Shown piece after piece: positions 4,539-6,373 of a stretch of 6,373 nucleotides of DNA (its first letter is position 1; each line of letters begins with the position of its first letter). The position numbers and the translations under genes were made by a program. A model generated the notes under the pieces. The model searched no databases. It saw only the letters and a program-made list of their open reading frames with translations, and was not told where the DNA came from. The stretch comes from an uncultured Clostridia bacterium (GTDB taxonomy: Bacteria > Bacillota > Clostridia > Christensenellales > UBA1242). The stretch lies in contig CAKVMF010000054.1 of NCBI GenBank assembly GCA_934771675.1, positions 1 through 6,373 of the forward strand, given 5' to 3'.

Positions 4539-5456
4539 TTATTTTTCAAAATTAATAAATTCTTTCATCAAAGTTGTTTTTGGAAGAATGTGTTTGTCAA
4601 GTGAATCAATTTCGCCAAAAACTTTAAACCATGGAATTTGCTCCAAGGTTAAGTCGCTATTTTCAAGAGCAGAATCAATATCTGGCTTGAACAAATTGAT
4701 TTCATAAGCATGGGATGTGTTGATGCTTGAGTTTACGCCTTTTGCGTGTGGAATAATGTAAAGGTCTTCAGCGTCAGTAACATCTTTCCAGTGCTTTAAG
4801 GTGTTTGCCATTGAAACGCCCCTGAACTGAACGTCACGAACCATTCTTCTAACCATTCTAAATTGGCGTGGTTCAATTTTAACATCGCCCATAGTGTAGC
4901 CATCACCATTGCAGATGAAGATTTTATAAACATCTCTTGTTCCAAGTTTTGCAATTAGTTTTGGGTTAAGAGTGTGGATGCCTTCAAAAATAATAACGGT
5001 GTCACTGTCAGCTTTTACAAGGGTTTTGTTTGGCAAACTTTTTCCGCCAATAAAGTCATATAATGGAAATTTTGATTTTCCTGTTTCAAAGAGCTCTATA
5101 AAACATTTTTGCATAAGTTCAAGGTCAACAATATTGATTGAATCATAATCAACAGAACCATTTGGAAGTCTTGGTCTGTCATCACGGCTAATGAAAAAGT
5201 TGTCCATTCCAATTGAAAGGACTTTTTTTCCGTGTTTTTTAAGTATACCGCCCAAAAGATTTGCACTGGTTGTTTTTCCTGAACAGCTTGGGCCGCCAAT
5301 CAAAATGATTTTTATAGGAGTTTCTTTTGAAAGAATTTTTTCAGCAACTTTTTTAAGTTGTTTATTGTAATCATCTTCAACTTTATCAACAAAAGCTTTT
5401 GGATTTGTTTTTATCAAATTATTAATGTTTTCAATGTCTAAATATCTGGTTTGCAT
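4539..5456 (-). CDS. Uridine kinase / phosphoribulokinase-family P-loop kinase
   Basis: The protein has 305 residues. The kinase core starts with the P-loop IGGPSCSGKTTSANLL (53-68). It continues with SIGMDNFF (81-88; Asp85 matches the catalytic or base-contacting aspartate region of uridine kinases), the YDSINIVDLELM segment (104-115), PLYDFIGGK (131-139), and FEGIHTLNP (157-165), the Walker B-like strand. The arginine-rich RRMVRDVQFRG (203-213) suits the lid. Classical uridine kinase is about 210 residues. This protein has a roughly 48-residue N-terminal extension and a longer C-terminal part, resembling the kinase half of clostridial nucleoside kinases without their TGS/ThrRS-like domain. 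The substrate is probably a nucleoside, but this cannot be settled here. The ATG at 5456 is chosen because GAGG lies six bases upstream; an upstream in-frame GTG at 5468 overlaps that site. Confidence 0.82.
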   Translation of the reverse strand: MQTRYLDIENINNLIKTNPKAFVDKVEDDYNKQLKKVAEKILSKETPIKIILIGGPSCSGKTTSANLLGGILKKHGKKVLSIGMDNFFISRDDRPRLPNGSVDYDSINIVDLELMQKCFIELFETGKSKFPLYDFIGGKSLPNKTLVKADSDTVIIFEGIHTLNPKLIAKLGTRDVYKIFICNGDGYTMGDVKIEPRQFRMVRRMVRDVQFRGVSMANTLKHWKDVTDAEDLYIIPHAKGVNSSINTSHAYEINLFKPDIDSALENSDLTLEQIPWFKVFGEIDSLDKHILPKTTLMKEFINFEK

Positions 5457-5475
5457 AGTTTTCCTCACTTATTAT

Positions 5476-5505
5476 ATTCTATCATGAAACAAAAAGTTTT
5501 GTCAA
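5476..5505 (-). promoter_or_regulatory. Promoter of the uridine-kinase-family gene
   Basis: Minus strand: perfect TTGACA at 5500-5505, an 18-base spacer, and TAGAAT at 5476-5481, about 20 bases before the start codon. Confidence 0.65.
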
Positions 5506-5550
5506 AAAGTTCATATTTGTTTTTTTAAGATTTAATTGTATTTTTTTGCA

Positions 5551-5627
5551 CATAATTATGTTTATTTTTGCAAATATTATATAAATATTGTATTAATATT
5601 ATATCTTCTCTATAAATAATATTTATA
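5551..5627. other. AT-rich palindromes in the divergent intergenic region
   Basis: The divergent gap between the kinase and malic enzyme genes is extremely AT-rich and holds no frame I can support. It contains the palindromes CATAATTATG (5551-5560) and TATAAAT-AAT-ATTTATA (5611-5627) and a repeated AATATT pair near 5573-5589. These could be operators or promoter-enhancing AT tracts, but chance palindromes are common in such DNA. Confidence 0.2.
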
Positions 5628-5668
5628 CCATCTACAAATAATTGTTATAGAGCAGTGGTGGGCTTAAT

Positions 5669-5698
5669 TTGACACTAATTTTTGTATTTTCCTATAAT
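5669..5698 (+). promoter_or_regulatory. Promoter of the malic enzyme gene
   Basis: Perfect TTGACA at 5669-5674, an 18-base spacer, and perfect TATAAT at 5693-5698, about 48 bases before the ATG. It is divergent from the kinase promoter. Confidence 0.75.
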
Positions 5699-5745
5699 TA
5701 AGATAGTTACAAAAAAATAAAAAAGGGGAGGATAAAAATATTTAA

Positions 5746-6373
5746 ATGGATTACGAAAAAGAATCACTAAAAAAGCATGCTGAATGGAAAGGTAAAATTG
5801 AAACACTTCCAAGAGTTCAAGTTGATAGTAACGAAAAACTTGCACTGGCTTACACACCTGGTGTTGCTGCACCATGTTTGGCTATTCATGATGACGTTAA
5901 CTTAAGCTATGAGTTGACTCGTCGTTGGAACACTGTTGCTGTCATCACTGATGGAACAGCGGTTTTGGGGCTTGGCGATATTGGACCAGAGGCCGGCATG
6001 CCAGTTATGGAGGGCAAGTGTGCATTGTTTAAAACTTTTGGCAATGTTGATGCTTTCCCAATTTGCATTAAAAGCAAAGACACGCAGGATATCATAAAAA
6101 CAATCAGTTTGATTTCTGGAAGCTTTGGCGGAATTAATCTTGAAGATATTTCTGCACCACGCTGCTTTGAGATTGAAACAACTCTAAAGAGAGAACTTGG
6201 AATACCAGTTTTTCATGATGACCAACACGGCACAGCAATTATTGTCGCTGCAGCGTTGCTTAATGCACTTAAACTTGTAAAAAAAGACATAAAAAAAATT
6301 AAGGTTGTTGTAAATGGCGCAGGCGCTGCGGGTATTGCAATTTCAAAGTTTCTTATGGATCTTGGAGTTAAAG
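5746..6373 (+). CDS. NAD(P)-dependent malic enzyme, N-terminal half (runs off right edge)
   Basis: 209 codons are visible. The enzyme oxidatively decarboxylates malate to pyruvate with NAD(P) and a divalent metal, linking C4 acids to pyruvate in the cytoplasm. It is the short bacterial form, closest in memory to B. subtilis YtsJ (about 400 residues), so about half is present. Visible motifs: LAYTPGVAAPC (34-44) with catalytic Tyr36; ITDGTAVLGLGDIGPEAGMP (67-86); VMEGK with catalytic Lys91; GGINLEDISAPRCFEIE (128-144) with metal ligands Glu133 and Asp134; FHDDQHGTA (156-164) with a metal-binding aspartate; and the Rossmann NGAGAAG (190-196) of the nucleotide domain. The ATG is fixed by an in-frame TAA directly before it. 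GGGGAGG (5725-5731) is a strong ribosome binding site but 14 bases away, longer than usual. Cofactor preference cannot be read from this part. Confidence 0.95.
   Translation, partial: MDYEKESLKKHAEWKGKIETLPRVQVDSNEKLALAYTPGVAAPCLAIHDDVNLSYELTRRWNTVAVITDGTAVLGLGDIGPEAGMPVMEGKCALFKTFGNVDAFPICIKSKDTQDIIKTISLISGSFGGINLEDISAPRCFEIETTLKRELGIPVFHDDQHGTAIIVAAALLNALKLVKKDIKKIKVVVNGAGAAGIAISKFLMDLGVK

Noticed and set aside
5457..5468. GTG at 5468 as the start of the uridine-kinase-family gene
   Set aside because: The GTG overlaps the GAGG ribosome binding site that serves the ATG at 5456.

Overview
The window is AT-rich chromosomal DNA from what looks like a low-GC Gram-positive-lineage bacterium (Bacillota, probably an uncultured clostridial or related gut lineage). 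This is an inference from strong AAGGAG-type ribosome binding sites, TTGACA/TATAAT promoters, consistent TAA stops, and gene families typical of that group: a YitT-type membrane protein, AsnA, and a short YtsJ-like malic enzyme. Nothing in the gene content indicates a phage or plasmid.

Layout from left to right. Positions 1-368 (minus) hold the start of a zeta-toxin-like P-loop kinase that runs off the left edge. Positions 519-1467 (minus) are a two-gene unit: a 49-residue small protein followed, with a 17-bp overlap, by a WG-repeat protein; it has its own promoter and terminator. Positions 1606-2661 (minus) encode a YitT/DUF2179 membrane protein with an unusual hydrophilic tail. Positions 2742-3737 (minus) encode AsnA, ammonia-dependent asparagine synthetase. 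Positions 4065-4538 contain no gene: they hold the asnA promoter, a 130-bp nested inverted repeat, and three copies of a palindromic dispersed repeat. Positions 4539-5456 (minus) encode a uridine-kinase/phosphoribulokinase-family protein. A divergent AT-rich intergenic region leads to a plus-strand malic enzyme (from 5746) cut by the right edge.

The most interesting part is the 360-nt asnA leader (3738-4101, minus). It is not a T-box. It encodes two short Asn-rich leader peptides in series. The first (27 codons, 8 Asn, six in a row) precedes a strong intrinsic terminator, as in his/trp-type transcription attenuation. The second (22 codons, 5 Asn, four in a row) lies beyond the terminator and runs straight into a sequence that can pair with an anti-Shine-Dalgarno element. 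That same element can instead pair with the asnA ribosome binding site in a 20-bp helix. The layout suggests asparagine sensing at two levels, transcription termination and translation initiation, both gated by ribosome stalling at Asn codons. The peptides, hairpins and pairings are read directly from the sequence; the mechanism is inference.

Apart from asnA and its leader, and possible read-through of asnA into yitT, the genes look like unrelated housekeeping or accessory units rather than one pathway.
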